From Sva-07 sp963710625 (GTDB taxonomy: Bacteria > Actinomycetota > Acidimicrobiia > Acidimicrobiales > Ilumatobacteraceae), in NCBI GenBank assembly GCA_963710625.1, contig CAVQBG010000003.1, forward strand, positions 117,546 to 181,545: a stretch of DNA of 64,000 nucleotides, given 5' to 3'. Below the pieces are notes generated by a model. That model ran no database searches. It was not told where the DNA came from and saw only the letters and a program-made list of their open reading frames with translations. The position numbers were made by a program, and so were the translations under genes. Positions within the stretch are counted from its first letter, which is position 1, and every line of letters starts with the position of its first letter. Positions 38,349 to 46,676 of this stretch are shown piece by piece.

Positions 38349-38729
38349 ATGGATCTTGCCCTGATAGCGCTGGACCACGCCGCCGAGTCCGTCATGGCGA
38401 GCGGTGGACCGCTCGTTCCGTTCGCGATGATCGAAGTCGACGGAAACCTGTCGCTCAGCCGCTTTGCGGGTGACCTGGAGGAGGGCCAGCAGCGAGCGCG
38501 GGACTCGGTCAAGGCGGCGACGAATGCGACGAGGGCGGCTGTCGCCTGGGACGGCTACCTGACCCACGAGGGCACCAGAACCGACGCCGTGTTTGCGGAA
38601 GCATCCGAGATCGGTGATCCCGAGAGCGTGGTCCTCGCGCAGCGCTATGAGGTGGTCGGTCGCTTGCGGAAATCGGTTCGGCCTGTCGGTAACGCGGCGT
38701 TGGCTGCGCGACAGGTGTCGATTCTCTGA
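38349..38729 (+). CDS. Hypothetical protein
   Basis: A 126-residue soluble protein (MDLALIALDHAAESVMASGG, then AMIEVDGNLSLSRFAGDLEEGQQRARDSV and FAEASEIGDPESVVLAQRY). An in-frame GTG at 38325 is an alternative start. It looks like a small alpha/beta protein with a helical middle. No family recognised. Confidence 0.55.
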   Translation: MDLALIALDHAAESVMASGGPLVPFAMIEVDGNLSLSRFAGDLEEGQQRARDSVKAATNATRAAVAWDGYLTHEGTRTDAVFAEASEIGDPESVVLAQRYEVVGRLRKSVRPVGNAALAARQVSIL

Positions 38730-38759
38730 GCGCCGAACTGCCGCTCTGCTCGGGTGACG

Positions 38760-39326
38760 TCAGGGTTCGACGACGGCCCGCATGGCCTCGAAGTAGCGAT
38801 TCGTCGCAGTGATCTGAAGCCTTCGGGCCACAGGTGGAAACACTCGCGCCAGTATCTGGCGTGGTCGAGAGACGGCGACGATTTCGAATGTGAGCACGCC
38901 GTTCGCCGAGCGCGACGCCATGAACGACTCCTCGCCCTGCTCGGGATGATTCGGGAGTGTTCCATACACGAAACCGCATCGGTCGGGCTGATCGACGACA
39001 TCGACAACGCGGCAAACGACCTCGATGAACCCGACAGGCAAGGGTGCAGCCATCGCGACGATCCCACCAACTGTTGGTGGGCCGTCCGCTTCGACGATCA
39101 GGCCAGCGCCTTCGTGGACTTTCCAGTTCTGCAGCGCAGCTCGCGCTCGCTCAAGAGCATCATTCTCGTCGCCGAGGTCCCGGGACCAACGATCAAGGCG
39201 GTACCCCTTCGGTGGGTGCGACATTGCAGAGATCCCGACGGGTTCGTACGTCAACGACTCGGAAGCCCCATAGAGAGCCAGTGATCTGAGGTGCTGCGGG
39301 GAAGGGCGAGCAAGTCGCAGAGACAT
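38760..39326 (-). CDS. DUF1990 family protein
   Basis: A 188-residue protein with the DUF1990 pattern: N-terminal LTYEPVGISAMSHPPKGYRLDRWSRDLG, FERARAALQNWKVHEGAG-like helix, VVDVVDQPDRCGFVYGTLPNHPEQGEESF, and the ending VARRLQITATNRYFEAM. Some plant and bacterial members are annotated as UPF0548. Function unknown. It is the only recognisable metabolic-type gene in the island. Confidence 0.85.
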   Translation of the reverse strand: MSLRLARPSPQHLRSLALYGASESLTYEPVGISAMSHPPKGYRLDRWSRDLGDENDALERARAALQNWKVHEGAGLIVEADGPPTVGGIVAMAAPLPVGFIEVVCRVVDVVDQPDRCGFVYGTLPNHPEQGEESFMASRSANGVLTFEIVAVSRPRQILARVFPPVARRLQITATNRYFEAMRAVVEP

Positions 39327-39561
39327 CGGTCGAGTCTTGCCCAGCGGTTGGTCGCGACGCGCACCGATCTACCGATCTTCGCCAGGGGAGCAGTCGGCGC
39401 TGGGTGCGCGATAACGCTCCGCTCGATCCGCTCCTCGACACCCACATATCCGGCGAAGTGTGCGGCCTCCGAGCCTGATCGACCCACCGCATAATCCCTG
39501 GTAGATCGCCGGGTGCCAGAAAGATTGCCCGCGGTCGGCCTCTCGATGCCCGTTGAAGGGC

Positions 39562-39909
39562 ATGGAGTGTGTCCCAGAGGCCTCCGTCGTCGCGGCACCC
39601 GACTTCTTGTCGGTGCGCGAGGCGGCGTGCGTGCTGCGCATCGGCAAGACCTGCGCGTACGCGTTGGCGCAGCAATTCCTCCACACCGAGGGCGCTGCCG
39701 GACTGAAGGTCATCCGTGTCGGTCGCCAGCTTCGAGTGCCGCGCACGGCGCTCGAGGAGATGCTCGGCGGGCCGATCACCTGGCCACCGTCCGCGACTCC
39801 TGATCCCGTCGATCCACCCGACGCTCCCGAGGCCGAGGTCGCTTCACCGAGCCGCCCGCGGACGCGTCGGAACACTCCGGAACAGCCGCAGCGGCTGTTC
39901 GCGCTGTAG
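39562..39909 (+). CDS. Excisionase-like helix-turn-helix protein
   Basis: A 115-residue protein: FLSVREAACVLRIGKTCAYALAQQFLHTEGAAGLKVIRVGRQLRVPRTALEEML. This is the winged-helix MerR/excisionase (HTH_17) fold used by Xis-type recombination directionality factors and AlpA regulators. A Pro-rich basic tail follows. It is probably the directionality factor for the element's integrase. The 235 bases before it hold no other supported gene. Confidence 0.78.
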   Translation: MECVPEASVVAAPDFLSVREAACVLRIGKTCAYALAQQFLHTEGAAGLKVIRVGRQLRVPRTALEEMLGGPITWPPSATPDPVDPPDAPEAEVASPSRPRTRRNTPEQPQRLFAL

Positions 39910-40022
39910 GTCGCCATGTCGCATTCATCGATCATCGCGGTGGCCAACGCAGCAAGGACAGACGAGTGCACAGACGCGCGAGGGAGTGGTCGAGGGAGCC
40001 ATCCGGGCTGGGGTGTGCGGCC

Positions 40023-40490
40023 GTGACCGTGCGGGTGACCACGCTCAAGGGCGCCGACGCCGGCGCCTACTACGTCGAGGCACTCCCGAACTACTACCTC
40101 GACTCGGGCGAGCCACGGGGCATCTGGATCGGCGATGGCGCAAGCCTGCTCGGCCTCGCTGATGACGTCGCCGACGAACAGTTCCTCGCGCTCATGGCGG
40201 GCATGGATCCGCAACGCCCCGATCGGCCGCTCGGCCGCCCGTACGACGACACGTCAGTGCGTGGGTTCGACGTGACGTGTTCGGCGCCGAAGTCAGTGTC
40301 CGTGATGTTCGCCCTCGGCGACCATGACATCCGACGGGAGGTGCTCGCCGCGCACGATGCTGCAGTCGCTGCGCTCGCCGGCTGGATCGAACGGCACGCG
40401 CACACCCGGTACCGGATCGGTGGGGAAGTGGCAGTGGTCGACGCCAAGGGGATCGTGGCGGCCGCGTTCCGCCAGCCGCAGACGTCCTGA
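40023..40490 (+). pseudogene. MobF (TrwC-type) relaxase, N-terminal fragment
   Basis: Reads like the first 155 residues of a TrwC/TraI relaxase: start VRVTTLKGADAGAYYVEALPNYYLDSGEPRGIW with a tyrosine pair, then RGFDVTCSAPKSVSVMFALGD, then the strand before the metal-binding histidines. The frame stops (AAAFRQPQTS) just before the His triad, which is lost. The helicase part is also missing. A nickase lacking its metal site cannot function. Confidence 0.75.
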
Positions 40491-40945
40491 GCCGGTGCCT
40501 CACCACCGACTGGATCGACCAGCCCGCCCACACCCGCCGAGCCGAGCTCACCGGCAAGTTCATCCGTCCTCCTGCAGCTTTGAACGGCGAGCAACTCCGC
40601 GACCTGTTCGCCGAGCGGTACGACCTCCGGGCAGGCAAGGCCGACGATGCGAGGTTCAAGGAGGTCGACAAGGCGATCTGGCGCGACATCCATCTGCGAG
40701 CCCATCGTCTGCGCCTCCAAGAGCCGGACTGGGCGATCGAGCAGCTCGGCCCGATGGAGGAGACCGCTGGCATGCGCCGACTCTGGGGGACCTTCGCCGC
40801 CCACCTCGAGCAACACCACGTCGCCTACAGCGACGTGATTGACCACGAAGGTGCGTACGCAGCGCACTGCGCACTGATCGATGACATCGTCGACCAGATG
40901 CAGGAACGCGAGCCGGTCTCCGTCGAGATGTCCATCGACCTCTGA
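40487..40945 (+). pseudogene. Fragment downstream of relaxase, frame-shifted continuation
   Basis: An open frame beginning at the relaxase stop in another frame (LSRCLTTDWIDQPAHTRRAEL) and continuing to 40945 (LFAERYDLRAGKADDARFKEVDKAIWRDIHLRAHRLRLQEPDWAIEQLG). No ATG is near the start; a TTG lies at 40580. It may be the C-terminus of the deleted relaxase or a small hypothetical gene. I recognise no family. Confidence 0.4.
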
Positions 40946-40972
40946 TCTGCAGCGCAGGATCGTCCGATCCCG

Positions 40973-41305
40973 ATGATCGGTGACGGGTATCGTGGGGTCG
41001 TGGCTGGGAAGACGGTTCGCGTGTGGACGGTGGAGGAGTTCTTCGCTGATTCTCGTCCGCCGAGCGATGACGACGTTCCGATTGCCGCCGATGGGCGGGT
41101 GCTCGACACCCCCGCCAAGGTCATCGCCTACATCGACGAGATCAACGACATCAATGATGTGGGTCATGTAGCGGTCGACCTCGCATGGCGCGACGAGTTG
41201 TCGCGCCGCTCGGAGCAGATCGCGACGGGGTCCGTTGCGACCGTTGGCTGGGACCAGGTGCTCGAACGGGTTGCTGACGGCCGCCGGACGCGGTTGCCGC
41301 ACTGA
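40973..41305 (+). CDS. Putative antitoxin (addiction module component type)
   Basis: A 110-residue protein. The C-terminal half AWRDELSRRSEQIATGSVATVGWDQVLERV has the R-x-x-x-x-x-G-x-x-x-x-x-W-x-x-V pattern of PF09720 addiction-module antitoxins. The middle holds an acidic helix (AKVIAYIDEINDINDVG). The RelE-like frame follows about 75 bases downstream, the normal antitoxin-toxin order. ATG 40973 or GTG 41000. Confidence 0.55.
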   Translation: MIGDGYRGVVAGKTVRVWTVEEFFADSRPPSDDDVPIAADGRVLDTPAKVIAYIDEINDINDVGHVAVDLAWRDELSRRSEQIATGSVATVGWDQVLERVADGRRTRLPH

Positions 41306-41380
41306 CTCATCGTCGTCGATTTCAGGAGGGGCAGTCGGAACCTCACCGCAACCTGAGCACCGAGTGATATCATTTCTGAT

Positions 41381-41722
41381 GTCAGGTGGTCGGTCGAGCT
41401 GGAACCGGAGGTCGAGCAATGGATCGATGCGCTCAACGTCACCGAGTTCGCCGTCGTCCTCGTCCACGTCGAACGTCTGGCCGACCGCGGGAATGTGCTG
41501 CGGATGCCGGCCTCGCGGGCGCTCGGCGACGGGCTGTTCGAGCTGCGGTTCGACCTGGTGCGAACCGCCTGGCGAATCACGTACTACTTCGCCGCTGATC
41601 AACGCATCGTGTTGCTGACGGTGTTCCGCAAGCAGCGACAGAACGAACGACACGAAGTGCAGCGGGCGCGACAAGCAATGGACCGCTGCATCCGAGAAGG
41701 CCACACGGCTGAGGAGAACTGA
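41381..41722 (+). CDS. RelE/HigB-type toxin, no standard start codon
   Basis: A 113-codon frame: WSVELEPEVEQWIDALNVTEFAVVLVHVERLADRGNVLRMPASRALGDGLFELRF, then TAWRITYYFAADQRIVLLTVFRKQRQ. This is the phage-derived Gp49/HigB mRNA-interferase fold. In this frame there is no ATG, GTG or TTG between the upstream stop (41354-41356) and the conserved region. An ATG sits one frame off at 41379 (ATGTCAGG), so a one-base shift at the start is likely, or an ATT/ATC start. The stop overlaps the XRE antitoxin ATG. Confidence 0.75.
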   Translation, partial: VRWSVELEPEVEQWIDALNVTEFAVVLVHVERLADRGNVLRMPASRALGDGLFELRFDLVRTAWRITYYFAADQRIVLLTVFRKQRQNERHEVQRARQAMDRCIREGHTAEEN

Positions 41723-42027
41723 TGGCACGCACCACGATTGACGACCTGAAGCATCGCCGGCTCGCCGGCATGACCACCGACGAACGGGCCGAGTTCGACG
41801 CGGCCTACGACGCGACCCGACTCGCGATCGAAGTCGGTGAGCAGATCCGCGACGCTCGCGAGGAAGCCGGGCTCAGCCAGCGCGAGCTCGCGGCTCGCAT
41901 GGGCACCAGCCAGGCCGCGGTGGCTCGTCTCGAGGCCGGTGGCGTGGGATCCACGCTCACCACCCTCCAGAAGGTGGCCGCCGCACTGAACCTCAAGATC
42001 GCCGTCGAGCTCTCCAAGGTGGGCTGA
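41722..42027 (+). CDS. XRE family antitoxin (HigA-like)
   Basis: A 101-residue protein with a Cro/C1 HTH: QIRDAREEAGLSQRELAARMGTSQAAVARLEAGGVGSTLTTLQKVAAALN. The start overlaps the toxin stop (TGATG). Toxin-first order is typical for higBA. It should neutralise the RelE/HigB product and repress the locus. It is the last gene before the right end of the element. Confidence 0.9.
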   Translation: MARTTIDDLKHRRLAGMTTDERAEFDAAYDATRLAIEVGEQIRDAREEAGLSQRELAARMGTSQAAVARLEAGGVGSTLTTLQKVAAALNLKIAVELSKVG

Positions 42028-42038
42028 GAACCGAATCC

Positions 42039-42080
42039 ATCCAAGATTTCATCCAAGAAACTCGCCGGAACATCTTGGAT
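42039..42080 (+). repeat. ATCCAAGA repeats, probable integrase arm sites (right)
   Basis: ATCCAAGA at 42039-42046 and 42051-42058 plus an inverted copy TCTTGGAT at 42073-42080. These match the octamers at 31483-31510 next to the left end. Confidence 0.62.
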
Positions 42081-42163
42081 ATCGGCGGTACCCGACGGAC
42101 ACGGAAGTCGCGAAAGACCTGCTCAGCGGCATCATCCGGTACTCGACGGACACCCAAGCGGCT

Positions 42164-42212
42164 ACTCATAATCCGTCGGTCGTGGGTTCGATGCCCACCC
42201 GCCCCACCACCA
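42164..42212 (+). repeat. attR: 49-bp direct repeat of tRNA 3' half
   Basis: Identical to 31388-31436, beginning ACTCATAATCC. Only the anticodon loop onward is present, so no functional tRNA is encoded here. The flanking bases differ on both sides, which defines the element boundary. Confidence 0.92.
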
Positions 42213-42213
42213 T

Positions 42214-42336
42214 CACCTTCGCGACGATCTGCCCACCACAGGCCTCGCCAACGTTGCGGCGACGATCCTGCAGCTGCTCGACCAGGAGATCCCACCCGAC
42301 CACGAGCCGTCACTCCTGGACGCGGCGACGCACTGA
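42214..42336 (+). pseudogene. C-terminal remnant resembling phosphoglycerate mutase (GpmI)
   Basis: An open frame joined directly to attR with no start codon: LRDDLPTTGLANVAATILQLL, then IPPDHEPSLL, then stop. The L-x-D-L-P-T-x-GLANVAAT and Y/HEPSLL pattern is that of the C-terminal end of 2,3-bisphosphoglycerate-independent phosphoglycerate mutases. The first nine-tenths of the gene are absent. Assignment is from memory of the family end and needs a search. Confidence 0.5.
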
Positions 42337-42355
42337 CGCCGGATCGGGCCGCCCG

Positions 42356-42715
42356 TCAGAGTGCGTTGATGCCGGCTTTGAGGATGGCGAGGCCGGTGGC
42401 GTCGACGCAGTAGCGGGTTCGTGGTCCTTCGATCTCGCCTCGGATCAGCCCGGCTTCACGCAGGATCCGGAGGTGTTCCGACACGGTCGACTGGGCAAGT
42501 GGGAGTTCGGCCACAACGTCGCCGGTGGCGCAGGTCTCGCGGTGCGTGAGCAACTGCAGGATCGCCAGCCTGGCCGGATGGGCGACCGCCTTGGCCATCG
42601 TGGCGAGGGTCTCGTCGTCGGGCGACGGGACGAGCGTGTCGGCCGGAGCCGGCACGCAGCATTCCTCTGTCGACGAGGACTGGTTCGTCGGGGTGGTGGT
42701 CGACGTGGCGGTCAT
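42356..42715 (-). CDS. arsR: ArsR family As(III)-responsive repressor
   Basis: A 119-residue winged-helix regulator. The recognition helix is ELPLAQSTVSEHLRILREAGL, followed by the wing RGEIEGPRTRYCVDATG. Cysteines at 19, 20 (EECC) and 62 (RETCATGD) match the three-cysteine arsenite site of the Corynebacterium ArsR type rather than the CxC-in-helix site of plasmid R773. Its ATG overlaps the stop of acr3, so the repressor is encoded last in its own operon. Confidence 0.9.
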   Translation of the reverse strand: MTATSTTTPTNQSSSTEECCVPAPADTLVPSPDDETLATMAKAVAHPARLAILQLLTHRETCATGDVVAELPLAQSTVSEHLRILREAGLIRGEIEGPRTRYCVDATGLAILKAGINAL

Positions 42716-43827
42716 GGTCGTGCTCCTTGCGTGGCGTGTGTGGCATTGGCGAGGTCGGTGGGGTAGAAGCGGCGCTCGGCCCACAGCGACACGTAGACCA
42801 GGCCGACGAGCACGGGGACTTCGATGAGCGGGCCAACAACGCCGGCGAGAGCCTGCCCGGACGACACACCGAACACGCCGATTGCGACCGCGATCGCGAG
42901 CTCGAAGTTGTTGCCGGCAGCGGTGAACGCGATCGAGGCGTTGCGGTCGTACGGGAAGCCGATCCTGAGGCCGGCGGCGAACGAACCGGTCCACATGATC
43001 GCGAAGTACACCACGAGGGGGACAGCGATGCGGGCGACGTCCCAGGGATTCTCGGTGATCGCGTCGCCCTGGAGCGCGAACAGGATGACGATCGTGAACA
43101 GCAGCCCGTACAGCGCGATCGGGCCGATCCGTGGAAGGAACGTTCCCTCGTACCACTCGGTGCCCCTGCGAGGCTCGAGGATGAACCGTGTGAGGAACCC
43201 GGCGAGCAGCGGGATACCGAGGAAGATGAGCACCGACTTCGTGATCGCCCACACCGTGATGTCGATGCCGTCGGAGTCCAGCCCCAGCCAGCCCGGCAGG
43301 AGCTCCAGGTAGAAGTAGCCGAGGAGCGAGTACGCAACAATCTGGAACAGCGAGTTGATCGCCACCAGCACCGCGGCAAGCTCCCGGCTCCCGCAGGCAA
43401 GGTCGTTCCAGATGAGCACCATCGCAATGCAGCGCGCCAGGCCGACGATGACCAGTCCGGTGCGGTACTCGGGCAGGTCGGGCAGCAGCAGCCAGGCAAG
43501 CGTGAACATCAGCAACGGCCCGATCAGCCAGTTCAACACCAGTGACATCACGAGCGAACGTCGTTCGACCACGTGGCCGATCGAGCGGTACTTCACCTTG
43601 GCGAGTACCGGGTACATCATCGCCAGCAAGCCGACCGCAATCGGCAGCGACACCGTGTCGATCTTGACGGCATCGAGCGTGTCGTCGAGGCCGGTGAACG
43701 CCTTGCCCAGCACGATCCCGGAAACCATCGCCAACCCGATCCACACCGGTAGAAACCGATCGAGCAACGACAGTCGAGCGACGACTGCATCCTGTGATGG
43801 GGAACCAGTGGTGGCTTCACTCGCCAT
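42712..43827 (-). CDS. ACR3 family arsenite efflux permease
   Basis: A 371-residue protein with about ten transmembrane helices, from LDRFLPVWIGLAMVSGIVLG to VPVLVGLVYVSLWAERRFY. The conserved pore cysteine is in GLARCIAMVLIWNDLACGSRELAAVLVA. It exports As(III) using the proton gradient. The 265 bases upstream to the thiolase hold the operon promoter and AT-rich dyads such as TCGTCATTCGACGA near 43845, a possible ArsR operator. No arsC is present, so only arsenite is handled here. Confidence 0.94.
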   Translation of the reverse strand: MASEATTGSPSQDAVVARLSLLDRFLPVWIGLAMVSGIVLGKAFTGLDDTLDAVKIDTVSLPIAVGLLAMMYPVLAKVKYRSIGHVVERRSLVMSLVLNWLIGPLLMFTLAWLLLPDLPEYRTGLVIVGLARCIAMVLIWNDLACGSRELAAVLVAINSLFQIVAYSLLGYFYLELLPGWLGLDSDGIDITVWAITKSVLIFLGIPLLAGFLTRFILEPRRGTEWYEGTFLPRIGPIALYGLLFTIVILFALQGDAITENPWDVARIAVPLVVYFAIMWTGSFAAGLRIGFPYDRNASIAFTAAGNNFELAIAVAIGVFGVSSGQALAGVVGPLIEVPVLVGLVYVSLWAERRFYPTDLANATHATQGARP

Positions 43828-44092
43828 GTCGGACCTCTTCGATCGTCATTCGACGATGCACGATAACAGATTCGGCCATACGCAGGCGAGGACCTTCGGC
43901 ACCCACCATCGTCGCGCATCATCGAAGATCGTCGATCAACAATGACGAGCTGATTCCGGATCACCTGATCGATCGCCGGGACGTTGTGCTCTGGCCTACG
44001 GGAGCGTCGGCGTCACACTGGAACCAGCGGTGGCGAGCAACGATCAGACGCGCAAACGAGTTTCCTCAACCGGACATACGAAGGAGTCACCC

Positions 44093-45283
44093 ATGTCGTC
44101 GTCATCCATTGTCATCCTCTCCGGGGCCCGCACCCCGATCGGCAAGCTGTCGGGGTCTCTCACCTCGTTCTCTGCGGTCCAGCTGGGCGGTATCGCGATC
44201 GGCGCCGCACTGGACAGGGCCGGCCTCTCTGGAGAGCAGATCGACTACGTCTACATGGGACACGTGCTCCAGGCCGGTGCTGGGCAGATCACCGCCCGCC
44301 AAGCTGCCGTGAACGGCGGGGTACCCATGTCGGTGCCGGCCACCACTGTCAACAAGGTGTGCCTGTCGGGGATGGACGCGATCTATCAGGCCGACCGCCG
44401 TCTCCGCGCCGGTGACGCAGAGATCGTGTTGGCCGGCGGCATGGAGTCGATGACCAACGCCCCACACCTGCTCCCTGGAGCGCGAGCGGGTTACCGCATC
44501 GGTGACGGCGTGCTGGTCGATTCGATGATGTACGACGGTCTCTACTGTGCCTTCGACCAGTGCGCGATGGGTGAGGGCACCGAGAAGTACGCCCAGGCCC
44601 ACGGCCTGATCCGCGAGCACATGGACGCAATGGCCGCCGAATCGCACCGACGCGCCGACGCCGCACAACAGAGCGGCCTGTTCGCCGACGAGATCGTGAC
44701 GGTCACGATCCCGCAACGCCGAGGCGACGCACTCATCGTCGGCCACGACGAAGGCGTCCGCGGGGAGACCACCATCGAATCGCTCGCCGGGCTACGGCCC
44801 GCCTTCGACACCCACGGCCACATCACCGCCGGCAACGCCAGCCAGATCAGCGACGGCGCGTCCGCGATGGTCATCACCACCGCCGAGGTCGCCGACCGAC
44901 TCGGCGTGACCCCGCTCGCCGAGATCATCGGCTACGGCCAGGTCGCGGGACCCGATGCCTCGCTGCTGCACCAGCCCTCGAATGCCATCAAGGCGGCGAT
45001 CGACCGCGCCGGACTCAGCATCGGCGATGTGGACCTGTTCGAGATCAACGAGGCCTTCGCCGCAGTCGGCGTGGCATCGGCCGACGACCTCGGCATCTCC
45101 ATGGACATCGTCAACGTCAACGGCGGTGCGATCGCCGTCGGCCATCCCCTCGGCATGTCCGGCAACCGCATCACCCTGCACCTCGCCCTCGAACTCGCCC
45201 GGCGCGGTGGCGGCATCGGCGCCGCCGCCCTGTGCGGCGGCGGAGGCCAGGGCGACGCCATCCTGCTCCGCGTCACCGCATGA
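44093..45283 (+). CDS. Acetyl-CoA C-acyltransferase (thiolase)
   Basis: A 396-residue thiolase: N-terminal IVILSGARTPIGKLSGSL, acyl-enzyme Cys in VNKVCLSGMDAIYQA, FEINEAFAAVGVAS, the His in GGAIAVGHPLGMSGNRI and the second Cys in AALCGGGGQGDAILL. AAGGAG lies ten bases before ATG 44093. It condenses two acetyl-CoA or cleaves 3-ketoacyl-CoA. It lies between the two tRNA-like remnants. The 265 bases after it show nothing I can support. Confidence 0.94.
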   Translation: MSSSSIVILSGARTPIGKLSGSLTSFSAVQLGGIAIGAALDRAGLSGEQIDYVYMGHVLQAGAGQITARQAAVNGGVPMSVPATTVNKVCLSGMDAIYQADRRLRAGDAEIVLAGGMESMTNAPHLLPGARAGYRIGDGVLVDSMMYDGLYCAFDQCAMGEGTEKYAQAHGLIREHMDAMAAESHRRADAAQQSGLFADEIVTVTIPQRRGDALIVGHDEGVRGETTIESLAGLRPAFDTHGHITAGNASQISDGASAMVITTAEVADRLGVTPLAEIIGYGQVAGPDASLLHQPSNAIKAAIDRAGLSIGDVDLFEINEAFAAVGVASADDLGISMDIVNVNGGAIAVGHPLGMSGNRITLHLALELARRGGGIGAAALCGGGGQGDAILLRVTA

Positions 45284-45548
45284 CACCCATCGACGCGCCC
45301 GACGCGAACAACGGGACCCGCTGGCGAACCCGGTTCATCCTGTTGAACGGCAAAGCCGGAATGGGCACGACGATCAATGCTGTGGCTTTCGGTGTCGCGC
45401 TCAGCGGTGGGGCAAGCGCATCCTGCGCCTTCGGCAGGAGAGAATGACCGCCGTGCGCGCTGGCCTGATCGAGTGAATGGCATGGATCCGTCGTGAAACG
45501 CCTCGACCGCAAGTTCGCCAACATCCTCGGCGGTTCGACCTCTTGAAG

Positions 45549-46676
45549 ATGGATCTCCTGGAAACCGCTCGCCGCGTCTCGGTCGCTGACCCACGGGGCT
45601 GCCGCGTCGTGACGGGTTTCGACGGCTTCGTGGACGAGATGATCTCCGTGGTGAGTGAGCGCAGGACACTGGATGACTTTGCGTCGGTGCCGGACATCGG
45701 CGCCTTCGGAGCGATGATCGCTGCCGCCGCTGGTCAGAGCAGCCTGCGCGAAATCGTCGTCACGGCTGTCCAACCGGGCGGCTGCGCTGTCAACCTTGCA
45801 GATGGCTTGGCGAGTCTCGGTGCGACGGTGGACTGCTTTGCCACGATCGGCGAACCGCCACATCCGGCCTTCAGCGACATCGCCGCCAAGTGCCACGGCT
45901 TCTCTTCCTGGGGCCCCGAGCCGGGGCGGACGCTGGCGTTCGAGTTCAACGACGGCAAGCTGATGTTCAGCGTCGTCAAACATCTCGCGGAGTTCACGCC
46001 GCACTCCGTTCGGGAACTCCTCACAGACGGGACGTACGCCGCCGCCTGTGAGGTTGCACAGGTCATCGCTCTGACCGATTGGAGCCTCTATCCGTACATG
46101 ACGCAGGTGTGGCACCTGCTCAAGAGCGAGGTGTTCTCACTCCTCACTCACCGCCCAGCGTTCTTCATCGATCTCGTGGACCCGTCGACGCGCTCGGTGG
46201 CGGACATTCGCGACATGGCGGCCATCCTGCATGAGTTCGAGCCGGTGGGGCCGGTGACGCTCGGCTTGAATGGCAACGAGGCGAACGTGCTCTGCCGGGC
46301 GCACGATGTGTCATCCGCTCCGGCCGACGCCACGCCGGAGCGGACCTTGCAGCAGGCGTTCACCCTTCGTGATCTGTTCGGTGTCACCCGCGTGGTGATT
46401 CATCGGGTGCCGTTCGCCGTGAGCGCGGTCGATGAGTGTGGATCCATGCAACCGGGCCCGTACAGCGCAGGCACGAAGAAGACCACCGGTGCGGGCGACC
46501 GTTTCAACGCGGGCTTCTGTCTCGGGCTCGGACTGGGACTCGACGACAGCGAGTCGCTGGTGCTCGGCTGTGCCGCTTCCGGGTTCTTCGTGCGCAACGC
46601 CCGCAGCGCGAGCCGCCAGGAACTGGTGGGCTTTCTCGAAGGCTGGGCCGCCGGTTCCGTCGATCGCTCGAGCTGA
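45549..46676 (+). CDS. PfkB family carbohydrate kinase
   Basis: A 375-residue ribokinase-fold protein: VVTGFDGFVDEMISVVSERR at the start, VQPGGCAVNLADGLASLGATVDCFATIG (GG substrate motif), and the catalytic/anion-hole GTKKTTGAGDRFNAGFCLGLGLGL. The long N-terminus and the FDGFVDE motif differ from ribokinase or fructokinase, so the sugar is unknown. ATG 45549 is used; earlier frame codons lack a good start. Confidence 0.85.
   Translation: MDLLETARRVSVADPRGCRVVTGFDGFVDEMISVVSERRTLDDFASVPDIGAFGAMIAAAAGQSSLREIVVTAVQPGGCAVNLADGLASLGATVDCFATIGEPPHPAFSDIAAKCHGFSSWGPEPGRTLAFEFNDGKLMFSVVKHLAEFTPHSVRELLTDGTYAAACEVAQVIALTDWSLYPYMTQVWHLLKSEVFSLLTHRPAFFIDLVDPSTRSVADIRDMAAILHEFEPVGPVTLGLNGNEANVLCRAHDVSSAPADATPERTLQQAFTLRDLFGVTRVVIHRVPFAVSAVDECGSMQPGPYSAGTKKTTGAGDRFNAGFCLGLGLGLDDSESLVLGCAASGFFVRNARSASRQELVGFLEGWAAGSVDRSS

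Larger units (their letters stand above)
31388..42212 (+). mobile_element. tRNA-integrated mobile element, 10.8 kb
   Basis: Bounded by identical 49-bp copies of the 3' half of the tRNA-Met gene. Next to the left end is a tyrosine integrase, and inside are an excisionase-like gene, relaxase remnants, further recombinases and two toxin-antitoxin loci. This is the layout of an integrative conjugative or mobilisable element that has lost most of its transfer genes. The integrase and the attachment repeats are intact, so excision may still be possible. Confidence 0.88.

Noticed and set aside
39369..40214. 281-aa minus-strand frame opposite the excisionase and relaxase fragment
   Set aside because: The plus strand shows recognisable HTH and TrwC motifs; the minus frame has none.
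45232..45447. 71-aa frame after the thiolase
   Set aside because: Contains GKAGMGTT, which resembles a P-loop by chance, but the frame starts inside the thiolase gene and shows no family continuation.
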